DNA of 64,000 nucleotides from positions 62,001 through 126,000 of the forward strand of contig JACVCL010000001.1 of NCBI GenBank assembly GCA_016742075.1. The letters are read 5' to 3'. Below the pieces are notes generated by a model. That model saw only the letters and a program-made list of their open reading frames with translations. It was not told the DNA's origin and searched no databases. Shown piece after piece: positions 30,478 through 39,755 of this stretch (position 1 is the first letter of the stretch; every line of letters starts with the position of its first letter). This DNA is from Phycisphaerales bacterium (GTDB lineage Bacteria > Planctomycetota > Phycisphaerae > Phycisphaerales > UBA1924). The position numbers were made by a program, and so were the translations under genes.

Positions 30478-33417
30478 TCAGCGGCCGATGAGCATGTTGG
30501 CCGTCTCGCCGACGCGGAGCTGGTTCTCCAGAAGCGTGATGTCGGCCGCGTTGACCACGCCGTTGCCGTCCATGTCGGCCTGGCAGAGGTAGCCGCTCAG
30601 CTGGTTGATCGCGTAGAGGTCCTCGCGGTTGACCACGCCGTTCTGGTCGACGTCGCCGGGGATGCCGCCGATGGTGAGGTCGAAGGTGAGCGTCTTCTGG
30701 CGGAGCACCACGCCGGAGGGCGCCCGCTGGATGACGACGGTGACGTAGTTCACGCCGCGGGGCAGGTTCGTCAGGTTGAAGGTCCACTGGCCGCGGTCGA
30801 AGAAGCTGGCGAGGTTCGAGGGCGAGAGCGAGCCGGCGGGCTGGTTCAGGAACACGTAGACGCCGGTGACAGTGCCGTCGAGGTTGGTGAACATCAGCTG
30901 GCCGTTGCGGCTGGTGCACGTGATGCCGCTGACCTGCATCGAGAGGTCGGGGTCCTGGCGGTCGACGTAGATCACCCGGCGGAAGTCGGTGTAGATCGGA
31001 TTGGCGGCGGCGCTGCGGCCGCGGAACGCGAGGGCCGAGATGTAGTGGTAGCCGTCGGTGAGCGAATCGGTGTTGATGATCTGCTGGTAGTTGCCGCTGT
31101 TGTTGCCGCCGCTGGGCGGGCTGTTGACCGTGGCGAAGTTCTCGCTGCCGGCGAACTCGCCGCTGGTGACGTCGACGGAGCCGTTGCCGTTGAAATCCCG
31201 GAAGCCCTGGTCGATCCGGAAGATCGCGGCGTTGCCGCGGCTGGCGACGTCGGGATTCCCGTTGGCGATGCGGGGCGTGGTCTGCAGGTTGATCGTGAAG
31301 GTCGGACTCTGCACCACGTCGACAGTGTTGATGCGCCGCGCCGCGGGGACCTTGCCGGAATTCGGGTTGGCGTTCACGTCGTCGGCCGGCAGCACGGGGC
31401 CCTGGGCGCGCTGGATCGTCAGGGTGCCCTGCGGGGTGCCTGGCGCGTAGACGATGAAGCCCTTGTAGTGCGTGCGCACCACGCTGCTGTTGTCGATCGA
31501 CGAGTTCCGCGGAATCCGCAGGCGGACCTGGCCGGGGGAGAGCCCGAAGAACGAGTCGCCCACGGTGAGGGTGTTGTCGATCTCGTTCTTGGGGTCGATC
31601 GCCGGATCGTCGGCGTTGCCCGTCACGTCGTAGAGGAACGTGCCGTTGATGAAGCGGGTGGAGACGATGCGCTGGTCGTAGTTGGTCGTGCCGCCCGTCG
31701 AGTTGTGGAACCAGGTGTCGCTGGCGACGAGCACGTTGGACTCGGGGGACCCGGCGTTGCCGTTCCAGCGCTCGAACGTGAGGATGTTCGTCTCCAGGTT
31801 CTTCACGTCCCACTGGCCGCGGCCGAACTGGTTGGCGGCGGTCACCAGGCGCGTCAGCGTCGGGTCCAGGCCCTGCTGGGTGCGGGCGAGGCCGAGCGCC
31901 TCGGGGTTGCCCTCGCGCGGCCAGAAGTTGCCGGGCCCGCGGCCGGGGAAGCTCGCGTACTGACGGGCGTTGTGATAGACGATCACCGGCCCCGGGCGCA
32001 GCAGCAGATAGGCCCACTGAGGCCACGCGGCGTTGGAGAGCGGCGGCAGCGGCGGCGACGACGAGCCGTTGCCGGCCGACCCGTTGTCGTGCGAGAAGAT
32101 GTGGTTCATGCCGATCGAGCCGTTGTTGTCGGCGTCGTCGGCGTTATCCAGATGAGACGACAGCACGCTGTTCCAGGTCGTGCCCGACGGATTGAACACC
32201 TGGTTGCGGATGGTGCCGGCACCGTTGAGGTCCAGCGCGTCGCGGTTGCCGAAGGTCTCGGTGGGGCGGGCCGGGACGTTCTTGCGGACGTAGTAGTTCC
32301 AGTTCTGGTCGTTGCCCAGCACGTTCTCGCCGAAGCTGAAGGGCGTCACCCGCGCTCCCGACGGCGTCACGCGCCGGTTGTACACGATCGAATCCCACGA
32401 GCCGTCCCACCAGTCGGGCGGGATGTGCTTGGCGGCGTCGAGACGGAAACCGTCAACTCGGAACTCCTCCAGCAGCCACTGCGTGGACCGCAGCAGATAG
32501 CCGTTGGCGTTCTCCATCACCGCGTCGCCGGCGCTGGCGGTACCGGTGTTGAAGGGGAACACGCCCGACGGCGAGCCGGTGTTGAAGGGGTACACCGTCA
32601 GCGACGAGGCGGGCGCGCTGAAGGCGCCGAACCCGCAGCAGGCGTTGCGGTTGTAGCCGGGGTTGTTGACGACGGTGGGCGTCAGCGCAAGGTCCGGGTA
32701 GAACCGCGCGTTCGCGGGGTCAACCGTGTTGTAGAGCGTGCCGCCCGGGATGTTCACCGGAGGCGAGTTCGCCGAGGGCTGCACGCCCGTCGGCAGCGCC
32801 GCGTTGACCGGGTTGCGGATCGTGAAATTCTGCGAGTACTGGTTGATATCGATCAGACTGACCAGGTCGCCGTCGAACAGGTTGTAGTTCGCGCTGCCCG
32901 GGTCCTGAGACTGCGTGGTGCCGTCGTGAAAGTCGCCCCAGTTGCCGCCGGCCGACTTGTTGCCCGAGGGGGGAGGGTTGAACCAGAACCCCGGGTACCC
33001 GCCCTGGGCGATGAATCCCGACGAGCCGTCGCGCCCCGAGCAGTGGTTCATCACCAGGTCTACGTACACCAGCCCGTTGGCCCGCCGGAACTGGTCCATG
33101 AGGTACCGGAATCCTCGCTCGGTCCCGTAGAGCGTCGGAGAGGCAGGCGTGCCGAGGTCGAACTTTGAGAACTGGTCGAAGCCCGCCGACGACGGGTCCC
33201 GCGTCTTGTGGATCGGCGGGATCCAGTACGCCCCGTACCCCGCGACGAACGCGTCGGGCATGCGGTACTCGAGCGTATCCCAACCCGCTTCAAACCACTG
33301 CAGGTACACCGGGTTGGCCTGGGCGCCGGCGCCGCCCGCGGCCGCGAGCAGCGCGGCAGCGGAAAGGCCGGCACAAACCGACAGGCGGCGGGCGGCGTCG
33401 AAACGTCGGCTGAGCAT
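30478..33417 (-). CDS. Secreted GH13 alpha-amylase family protein with C-terminal dockerin-like repeats
   Basis: Signal peptide; YVDLVMNHCSG, FRVDGFRLDAAKHIP, FSFGENVLGN, GMNHIFSHDNG; GDVDQNGVVNREDLYAIN and DMDGNGVVNAADITLLE. Confidence 0.9.
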   Translation of the reverse strand: MLSRRFDAARRLSVCAGLSAAALLAAAGGAGAQANPVYLQWFEAGWDTLEYRMPDAFVAGYGAYWIPPIHKTRDPSSAGFDQFSKFDLGTPASPTLYGTERGFRYLMDQFRRANGLVYVDLVMNHCSGRDGSSGFIAQGGYPGFWFNPPPSGNKSAGGNWGDFHDGTTQSQDPGSANYNLFDGDLVSLIDINQYSQNFTIRNPVNAALPTGVQPSANSPPVNIPGGTLYNTVDPANARFYPDLALTPTVVNNPGYNRNACCGFGAFSAPASSLTVYPFNTGSPSGVFPFNTGTASAGDAVMENANGYLLRSTQWLLEEFRVDGFRLDAAKHIPPDWWDGSWDSIVYNRRVTPSGARVTPFSFGENVLGNDQNWNYYVRKNVPARPTETFGNRDALDLNGAGTIRNQVFNPSGTTWNSVLSSHLDNADDADNNGSIGMNHIFSHDNGSAGNGSSSPPLPPLSNAAWPQWAYLLLRPGPVIVYHNARQYASFPGRGPGNFWPREGNPEALGLARTQQGLDPTLTRLVTAANQFGRGQWDVKNLETNILTFERWNGNAGSPESNVLVASDTWFHNSTGGTTNYDQRIVSTRFINGTFLYDVTGNADDPAIDPKNEIDNTLTVGDSFFGLSPGQVRLRIPRNSSIDNSSVVRTHYKGFIVYAPGTPQGTLTIQRAQGPVLPADDVNANPNSGKVPAARRINTVDVVQSPTFTINLQTTPRIANGNPDVASRGNAAIFRIDQGFRDFNGNGSVDVTSGEFAGSENFATVNSPPSGGNNSGNYQQIINTDSLTDGYHYISALAFRGRSAAANPIYTDFRRVIYVDRQDPDLSMQVSGITCTSRNGQLMFTNLDGTVTGVYVFLNQPAGSLSPSNLASFFDRGQWTFNLTNLPRGVNYVTVVIQRAPSGVVLRQKTLTFDLTIGGIPGDVDQNGVVNREDLYAINQLSGYLCQADMDGNGVVNAADITLLENQLRVGETANMLIGR

Positions 33418-33673
33418 CGAACTCTCCCTGTCAGGCGGCCGCGGCCGCGAACCCGGAACCTCGGTGATGCAGATCCAGCGCAGACCCTGCGCCGGCCGGA
33501 ACTCTCCAATCATGCCACAAAGCCGGCGCGAGTGTATCGGTTTACTGCGCTTTCCAAGGGCTTTCTGACGCCAGTATTGGCCGAGAACTCGGTGTAGCGT
33601 TTTACTGGATCAGGCCCACGAGACCGAGAAGCTTGGCGGTAGGCTCCGCCCTCCACCCCGAGGAGTTTCACCC

Positions 33674-34264
33674 GTGGCCACTTCGCTCGCTGGTGCCAGC
33701 TTCGCCATGGCGTCCATCCTTCTCTCTTTGCAGCCAGCGTCGTCGGACCGGGCCGACGCCAAGCCGCCGCGTTTCCCCGAGGACTGGGTGGGCGTGTGGC
33801 GCGGCCCCGCCGTTGTCGACCGGTCGGCGGGAACCGCACCACTCCGGTTCACGATGGAGATGCGTGTCGCCCCGACGTCCAACCCGGATCGTTACGCGTG
33901 GACCATCGTCTACGACGCTCCGGAGGGCGGTGCGCAGACGCGGCAGGAGCGGAAGTACGAGCTGGTCGCGGTCGACGCGGCGGCCGGGAAGTGGCGGGTC
34001 GACGAGAAGAATGGCATCGTCCTCGACGTGGCGGTACTCGGCGGCCGGCTGTACGGGCAGTTTGAGGTCGGTGAGGTGCGCATCACCACCACGGATCGGC
34101 TGGAGGTTTCCGGCGCCGAAGGGCCGCGATGGACTGTCGAGATGATCACGACGCGCCCCGCCGAGGCGCGCGAGACCGGGGGCGACGACGCTGGGAGCCC
34201 CAAGGTCACCACTTGGCTGCCGGTCAGCGTCCAGCGGGCCGAGATGGCGCGGGTCAGAGAGTAG
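33674..34264 (+). CDS. Secreted hypothetical protein
   Basis: N-terminal hydrophobic segment; GTG start behind GAGGAG SD-like sequence. Confidence 0.6.
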   Translation: MATSLAGASFAMASILLSLQPASSDRADAKPPRFPEDWVGVWRGPAVVDRSAGTAPLRFTMEMRVAPTSNPDRYAWTIVYDAPEGGAQTRQERKYELVAVDAAAGKWRVDEKNGIVLDVAVLGGRLYGQFEVGEVRITTTDRLEVSGAEGPRWTVEMITTRPAEARETGGDDAGSPKVTTWLPVSVQRAEMARVRE

Positions 34265-34310
34265 ACGCGACCCCAGCGTGGGAATGGGGGTTGCCCCGTA
34301 CCATCGTCCG

Positions 34311-36185
34311 ATGGTCCATGACCGGTTTGAGGTGATCGTGATCGGCGGCGGGCACGCCGGGGTGGAGGCCGCTTGGGCAGCGGCCAACCTCGGGGCTCGG
34401 GCTGCGCTGGTCACCCTCGATCCCGCCAAGGTCGGCGTGATGTCGTGCAACCCGGCGATCGGGGGACTGGCCAAGGGCCAGATGGTCCGTGAGATCGACG
34501 CGCTCCACGGCCTCATGGGGCTGGCCACCGACGCCACCGGCATCATGTTCAAGGCCCTGAACACGTCGCGCGGCCCCGCCGTGCGGTCGCCCCGGGCCCA
34601 GTGCGACAAGCACGCCTACGCCCGCGAGGTGCGGCGGTTGATCGCGTCGCGGCCGGAGATCACCGTCGTCGGCGGGGCGGTGGAGGAAGTCACCGTCGAG
34701 AGCGGCAGGGCCGCGGGCGTGGTCGTCACGGCTTCCGACGGAGGCGTGCGCCGGCTGTGCGCTTCCGCGGTGGTGCTCACCACCGGCACGTTCATGCGTG
34801 GGTTGATGCATCAGGGCGAGTCGAAATCTCCCGGCGGGCGCATCGGCGAGGGGGCGGCCGTGGGCATCTCGGCGGCTCTTCGGGCCATGGGATTCGAGCT
34901 GGGCCGGCTGAAGACGGGCACGCCGCCGCGTCTGAGGCGAGGGTCGATCGACTGGGAGTCGCTGGAACCGCAGCACGGGGATGACCCGCCTGGACCGTTT
35001 TCCGACCTCACGCCGAGCGGGGGACAACCCGGGGAATTCCCCAGACTGCCGCAGGTCGCCTGCCGGATCACTCGGACCACGGGCGCGATCCACGATCTCA
35101 TCCGGGCCAACCTGCACCGGGCCCCGATGTACTCGGGGCAGATCGAATCGGCGGGGCCTCGGTACTGCCCGTCGATCGAAGACAAGGTGGTCCGGTTCGC
35201 CGAACGCGAGTCGCACCACGTGTTCCTCGAGCCGGAGAGCCACGAGAGCGACTGGATTTACTGCAACGGGATCTCGACCTCCCTGCCGCGGGACGTACAG
35301 GAGGCGATGGTGCGGTCGATGCCCGGCTGCGAGCGGGCCGAAATCCTCCAGTACGGCTATGCGGTGGAGTACGACATGGTGCGTCCGCACCAGATCACGC
35401 GCACCGGCGAGACCAAGATCGTGCCGGGGCTGTTCCTCGCCGGGCAGATCAACGGCACATCCGGGTATGAAGAGGCCGCGGGCCAGGGGCTGGTGGCGGG
35501 CGTGAACGCGGTGAGGAGCGCCCGAGGGCAGCCGGCGTGGGTGCTGGGGCGCGACGAGGCGTACCTCGGCGTCATGATGGATGACTTGGTCACCAAGACG
35601 CCCGTGGAGCCCTACCGCATGTTCACCAGCCGTGCCGAGCACCGGCTGATGCTGCGGGCCGACAACACCGCCGACCGCCTGACTCCGATGGCCGCCGACC
35701 TGGGCCTGATCGACCGGGGTAGCGAACGCTGGCACCGCTTCGAACGTCGTCGCGAGGACCTCGCGACGCTCGGCGCAATGATCGACGCGGCCCGCGTCGC
35801 TGGCGAGCCGGTGGCCAATCGCCTCAAGCGTCCGGACTACGACGTGCCCGACCTGCTCGCCGACCTTGCCCTCGACGGAGCCGCAGCGGGCCGGTTTTCG
35901 CGGCAGACGCTGCTCACGGCCCTGGCCGAGCGGCAGTACGACGGGTACATCCGGCGGGCTCAGGCCGAGATCAAGCGGCACGCCGCGATGGAGCGCCGGC
36001 CGCTGCCGCGACATCTGGACTACTCGGCGATCCCCGGCCTTCGGGCCGAGGCCCGGCACTGCCTCACCCGATTCCGGCCGGAGACTCTGGGCCAGGCTTC
36101 ACGCCTGGAGGGGGTGAATCCGGCGGACATCACGCTGCTGGTAGTGGCGCTGGAGCGGGCGCGGGAGGCCCCGAAGGGCTGTTGA
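34311..36185 (+). CDS. mnmG: tRNA uridine-5-carboxymethylaminomethyl(34) synthesis enzyme MnmG
   Basis: VIVIGGGHAGVEAAWAAANLG, SCNPAIGGLAKGQMVREIDALHG, RGPAVRSPRAQCDK, FLAGQINGTSGYEEAAGQG. Confidence 0.97.
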   Translation: MVHDRFEVIVIGGGHAGVEAAWAAANLGARAALVTLDPAKVGVMSCNPAIGGLAKGQMVREIDALHGLMGLATDATGIMFKALNTSRGPAVRSPRAQCDKHAYAREVRRLIASRPEITVVGGAVEEVTVESGRAAGVVVTASDGGVRRLCASAVVLTTGTFMRGLMHQGESKSPGGRIGEGAAVGISAALRAMGFELGRLKTGTPPRLRRGSIDWESLEPQHGDDPPGPFSDLTPSGGQPGEFPRLPQVACRITRTTGAIHDLIRANLHRAPMYSGQIESAGPRYCPSIEDKVVRFAERESHHVFLEPESHESDWIYCNGISTSLPRDVQEAMVRSMPGCERAEILQYGYAVEYDMVRPHQITRTGETKIVPGLFLAGQINGTSGYEEAAGQGLVAGVNAVRSARGQPAWVLGRDEAYLGVMMDDLVTKTPVEPYRMFTSRAEHRLMLRADNTADRLTPMAADLGLIDRGSERWHRFERRREDLATLGAMIDAARVAGEPVANRLKRPDYDVPDLLADLALDGAAAGRFSRQTLLTALAERQYDGYIRRAQAEIKRHAAMERRPLPRHLDYSAIPGLRAEARHCLTRFRPETLGQASRLEGVNPADITLLVVALERAREAPKGC

Positions 36186-36353
36186 CGGGGGAGTGTTGTG
36201 GACGTTCCGGGCCTCGCCGAGAGCCGCCCGATTCGCATGACGCCTCGGCGAAGTGGGCTTCGAACTGGTCACACGTTGCCAAGAGACCCGTGGCCGGCCG
36301 TCCGGACGTCGGGTGGCCGTACGTTCTCGCCGGCGTGCGTGCCACTGCGCAAA

Positions 36354-36424
36354 GCGGGCGACGAGATTCGAACTCGCAACATTCAGGATGGAAACCTGAC
36401 ACTCTACCGTTGAGTTACGCCCGC
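36354..36424 (-). tRNA. tRNA-Gly(UCC)
   Basis: Minus strand GCGGGCGTAACTCAACGGTAGAGTGTCAGGTTTCCATCCTGAATGTTGCGAGTTCGAATCTCGTCGCCCGC; 7-bp acceptor stem, TCAGG/CCTGA anticodon stem with loop TTTCCAT; CCA not encoded. Confidence 0.95.
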
Positions 36425-36467
36425 ATGCCGGAAGGATAGCAGGGCCGGGCGCTCTGGCCCCGGCGGG

Positions 36468-37391
36468 TCATGGTCTCGCCGCTGGGCCGGAGCCGGGCGG
36501 CAGCGGAGGCCACGCGGCGGCGGTGGAGGCGATCACGCGAGCCGCGGCCGCCATCGCGCTGCTGGGGGTATGGGCGAGGCGGTCGTTGATCAGCATCACG
36601 CGGCCCTCGCGAGCGGCCCTGAGCGCCGGTTGCCCTTCCGGTGTCAGGCGGGCAAGGGCTTCCTGTTGCCCCCCCGCTGCGACGCCCGGCGCCCCGGGGA
36701 GGATCAGAACAATCGAGTCGGGGTCGAGACGGACGAGGTCCTCGCGCGTCATGGCGATGTAGGGCGAGCCCCGCTCGGGAATCGGGTGGCCGCCGAGGCG
36801 GGCGACGAGCTGGTAGTGAAAACTGCCCGGGCCGGCGGCCGCGGGGGGCGAGACCGCCACGAGGATGAGCGTTCGGCCCAGCCGCTCGGCCAGGCCCGGA
36901 CGGGGTGCCCAAGACGCGTTGAGGTCGTCGATCAGGCTTCGGGCGCGGTCGCTGAGGGGGGCGTCATCACCCACACCCCGGGCGATGCGGTCGAGCGCGG
37001 CGGCCGCGACGGGGATGTCGTCGAGCCGGAGCATGGGGATGGCGCGGATGCGCCAGGATCGCTCGCGGGAGAGCTGCAGCAAGCGGGGCGGCAGGTCGCG
37101 GGCCGAGGTTTCCAGCAGCACGTCGGTCGGTGCGAGGCGGGCGAGCGTTTCGTAGTCGAAGCCCGCCTGATCGCCGACGGATGGCACCGAGTCGGGCAGT
37201 GTGAGGTCGAAGCCGTGGCGGCCGACGATCGAGCCGGTTTGGCCCAGGTCGGCAAGGAGGATGACCATCGCCGGGCTCAGCACGGCGAGGCGCGGAGCGG
37301 TGGCGGGCTCGGCCGGGGGCTTCTCCGGCACCGGTGCACGCTCACAACCGGCCAGCAGCACGGCCGAGACCAGCAGAATCGCCAGCCTCAC
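36468..37391 (-). CDS. BtuF/FepB-type ABC substrate-binding lipoprotein
   Basis: VRLAILLVSAVLLAGC lipobox; VGDQAGFDYETLARLAPTDVLLE; GTG start overlapping upstream TGA (GTGA). Confidence 0.75.
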   Translation of the reverse strand: MRLAILLVSAVLLAGCERAPVPEKPPAEPATAPRLAVLSPAMVILLADLGQTGSIVGRHGFDLTLPDSVPSVGDQAGFDYETLARLAPTDVLLETSARDLPPRLLQLSRERSWRIRAIPMLRLDDIPVAAAALDRIARGVGDDAPLSDRARSLIDDLNASWAPRPGLAERLGRTLILVAVSPPAAAGPGSFHYQLVARLGGHPIPERGSPYIAMTREDLVRLDPDSIVLILPGAPGVAAGGQQEALARLTPEGQPALRAAREGRVMLINDRLAHTPSSAMAAAARVIASTAAAWPPLPPGSGPAARP

Positions 37392-38752
37392 GATCGGCTC
37401 CCGAATCGGCGGTCGATGCGGGCGGCCAGCTCGGCCAGCACCTCGGGCTCGTAGCAGAAGAACGGCCAATCCCGGCGAGAAGCCGTGCGCCACTCGGCGG
37501 CGCGCACCGCGGCGTCGTCCGCCGCCGCACGCAGGCGGGTCAGCTCCTCGGAGTGCATGTGGCGGGCGCCGGCGATGCGGCGGTGCATGTCGGAGTAGAG
37601 CGCCCGGCGCTCGGGGCTTCGGCGGGGGAGGGCGGCGATCTTGGCCACAAGGGCTGACTTCTCCGCCGCGTCGGACTGCCGGCCCAGCATGGCCGGGTTG
37701 TGCGCCGCCGCGTGAGCCCGCCACCTTGCGGCCGCGACCTCGGCGGGGCCGACCGGACGCCCGCCGAGGGGGAGCACGACGTCGGCGGTGGCCAGCGCCA
37801 TCGGTGACAGCGGCTCGCCGAGCCAGTCGCGGAACCACTCCTCGGCGACGGCGTCGTAGGCCCACCCGCCGCGGCCATGGACGAAGAGCTCGCAGCCGAG
37901 TTGCCGCAGCAGCGCGGTCATCAGGATGGCACGGGGGGCCAGGTCGGAGACTTCCCCGGCGGGCTCGGCCGACGAAACCCGCCGGCGGGGAGCCCCCGGA
38001 GCCAGCCGCCAGAGGGGAAGCTCGATGCCCTTGGCCGACGATGCCAGCGGTGCCAGGCCCGCCTCAGGATGCCGGTGCGCGGCGGCGTTGTAGGCGGAGA
38101 TCGCGGGGCCGGGGTCCGAGGTCAGCCGCTCGACCGCCGCCCGGAACGCCGCGGAGCGGTGGAATTCGGTCGCAAACAGCACGGCGTCGGGCTGCACAAG
38201 CCCGCTCAGGAGCCGCTGAACCGCCGCGGCGGTCTGCCGAGCCGCCGATCGCTCGGCGGCGGAGGCCGAGAGGGCCGCGACAGCCGACTCGAATCCCGAG
38301 CGGATCCGGGGCCGCACCGCGCCCGCGAGATCGGGCTGCACGGGGCTGAAGGGCGGGGCGCTCCCGCTGGGCACGCCGACCGCGATCGGAGCTGAGCTGA
38401 GCCGGCCGGTGCGGGCGGCGAGGCGACCGGCGGCGTCACGCACCGGGACCAGCACCGCCGCGGGGTCTTCGTCGTCCTGATCGACCCAGAGCCACACCAC
38501 CGCCGCGCCCGAGCGGCGGGCCGCGGAGACGGCGGCGCAGTACTTGGCGACGATGCCCGGATGCCACCACTGGGCCTGATGGCCGACCATAATGATCGGC
38601 CGGTCGGTGGGTAGCCCGAGCTCGCGGCGGAAGCCGAGGCGGGCGTCGTCCGCCACCCCCCCGCTGCGACTCCGGGCCGCGTGGATCAACAGCGGCCACC
38701 GCGTGCCGTCGGGCTCGATCGTCACGGCCTGCACGGCTTCCGGGGGCGTCAT
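37388..38752 (-). CDS. BshC-like conserved protein (putative cysteine-adding-enzyme fold)
   Basis: IIMVGHQAQWWHPGIVAKYCAAV and VWLWVDQDDEDP resemble BshC GGQQxGLxxGPLY / FWVAxEDHD; LAPRAILMTALLRQLGCELFVHGRGGWAYDAV. Confidence 0.5.
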   Translation of the reverse strand: MTPPEAVQAVTIEPDGTRWPLLIHAARSRSGGVADDARLGFRRELGLPTDRPIIMVGHQAQWWHPGIVAKYCAAVSAARRSGAAVVWLWVDQDDEDPAAVLVPVRDAAGRLAARTGRLSSAPIAVGVPSGSAPPFSPVQPDLAGAVRPRIRSGFESAVAALSASAAERSAARQTAAAVQRLLSGLVQPDAVLFATEFHRSAAFRAAVERLTSDPGPAISAYNAAAHRHPEAGLAPLASSAKGIELPLWRLAPGAPRRRVSSAEPAGEVSDLAPRAILMTALLRQLGCELFVHGRGGWAYDAVAEEWFRDWLGEPLSPMALATADVVLPLGGRPVGPAEVAAARWRAHAAAHNPAMLGRQSDAAEKSALVAKIAALPRRSPERRALYSDMHRRIAGARHMHSEELTRLRAAADDAAVRAAEWRTASRRDWPFFCYEPEVLAELAARIDRRFGSRS

Positions 38753-39537
38753 GCGCAGCCGGGCACGGCGTCAGCCCGCTCGACGCCCAGGCAGCGGGCG
38801 CAGAGGCCGGCCCGGGCTTCTTCCGGCAGACGCTCGCCGAGCCGGAGGATGTCCCGGTGCAGGGTCTGGCGGTAGTGCTCGAGCCGGACGGCGTCGTCGT
38901 CGAGCACGCCGCCGAAATTGCGGGTGCGGTCCTTGTAGATCAGACGCACGGGGATCTCGGTGATGCGCAGCGGCTCGGCGGCCGCCTGGGCCCAGAACTG
39001 CAGGGGAAAGGCGTATCCGTCGACGTCGAGCTTGAGATTGGCCAGCGCCCGCACCCGATAGGCCTTGAATCCGCAGAAAGCGTCGGTGAGGTTGAGGCCC
39101 AGCCGGTCGTTGAGTTCCCGGGTGATCTGGGCGTTGACCCGCCGGCGGTTCTCGGGGGGCAGGTCGTCGCCGTCGAGGGATCGCAGATAGCGCGAGCCGC
39201 TGACCACATCCCACTTCCCGGTGGCCGCGGCGGCCAGAAAGTCGGGGATCGACTCGGGCTCGTGCTGCTCGTCGCAGTCCATGGTGACCACCCAGTCGAA
39301 CCGGTCGACGGCGGCCCAGCGGAAGGCGTCCATCAGGCTGCGGCCGTACCCGCGGTTCCGGGCGTGGCGGATGACCTCGACCGGGTGCCGGGGCAGAAGA
39401 CAGGGCGTGTCGTCGGTCGACCCGTCGTCGATCACGAGCACCGACCCGCCTTCCGGAACGAACGCCCGCAGGCGCTGCAGCACGCGATCCACGTAGCGGG
39501 ATTCGTTAAAGACCGGAATGGCGATCAGCGTCCGCAT
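38749..39537 (-). CDS. Family 2 glycosyltransferase
   Basis: TLIAIPVFNESRYVDRVLQRL, VLVIDDGSTDDT, RNRGYGRSLMDAFRWA, TMDCDEQHEPE; ATGA overlap with next gene. Confidence 0.9.
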   Translation of the reverse strand: MRTLIAIPVFNESRYVDRVLQRLRAFVPEGGSVLVIDDGSTDDTPCLLPRHPVEVIRHARNRGYGRSLMDAFRWAAVDRFDWVVTMDCDEQHEPESIPDFLAAAATGKWDVVSGSRYLRSLDGDDLPPENRRRVNAQITRELNDRLGLNLTDAFCGFKAYRVRALANLKLDVDGYAFPLQFWAQAAAEPLRITEIPVRLIYKDRTRNFGGVLDDDAVRLEHYRQTLHRDILRLGERLPEEARAGLCARCLGVERADAVPGCA

Positions 39538-39755
39538 ATCCCGGATGCTAGTGCCGCGGCCGCGGCCCGGACGACCCTGCTTCTCGGACTTGTGCCGCGG
39601 ACCGGGGGCCCGCCGGGCCCGCCGGACGGGACGGGGCGATTGTGAAGTTTCCGATCTGCGGAACACGGCCCTGATCGGGGCGGTCGGCTGTGCCGATGGT
39701 CCATGGGGAGTGACCCGCCGAGGTCGCCGGGGACCAAGACGGAGGCCGCAGACCC

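Noticed and set aside
30358-33168. 936-aa plus-strand ORF opposite the amylase gene
   Set aside because: Antisense shadow of a convincing GH13 protein; Val/Arg/Gly/Asp-rich low-complexity translation.
34254-36059. 601-aa minus-strand ORF opposite mnmG
   Set aside because: Shadow ORF of the strongly supported mnmG.
36486-37388. Cobalamin riboswitch associated with the BtuF-like gene
   Set aside because: The gene is translationally coupled to an upstream coding sequence, leaving no leader for a riboswitch; no B12-box-like sequence seen.
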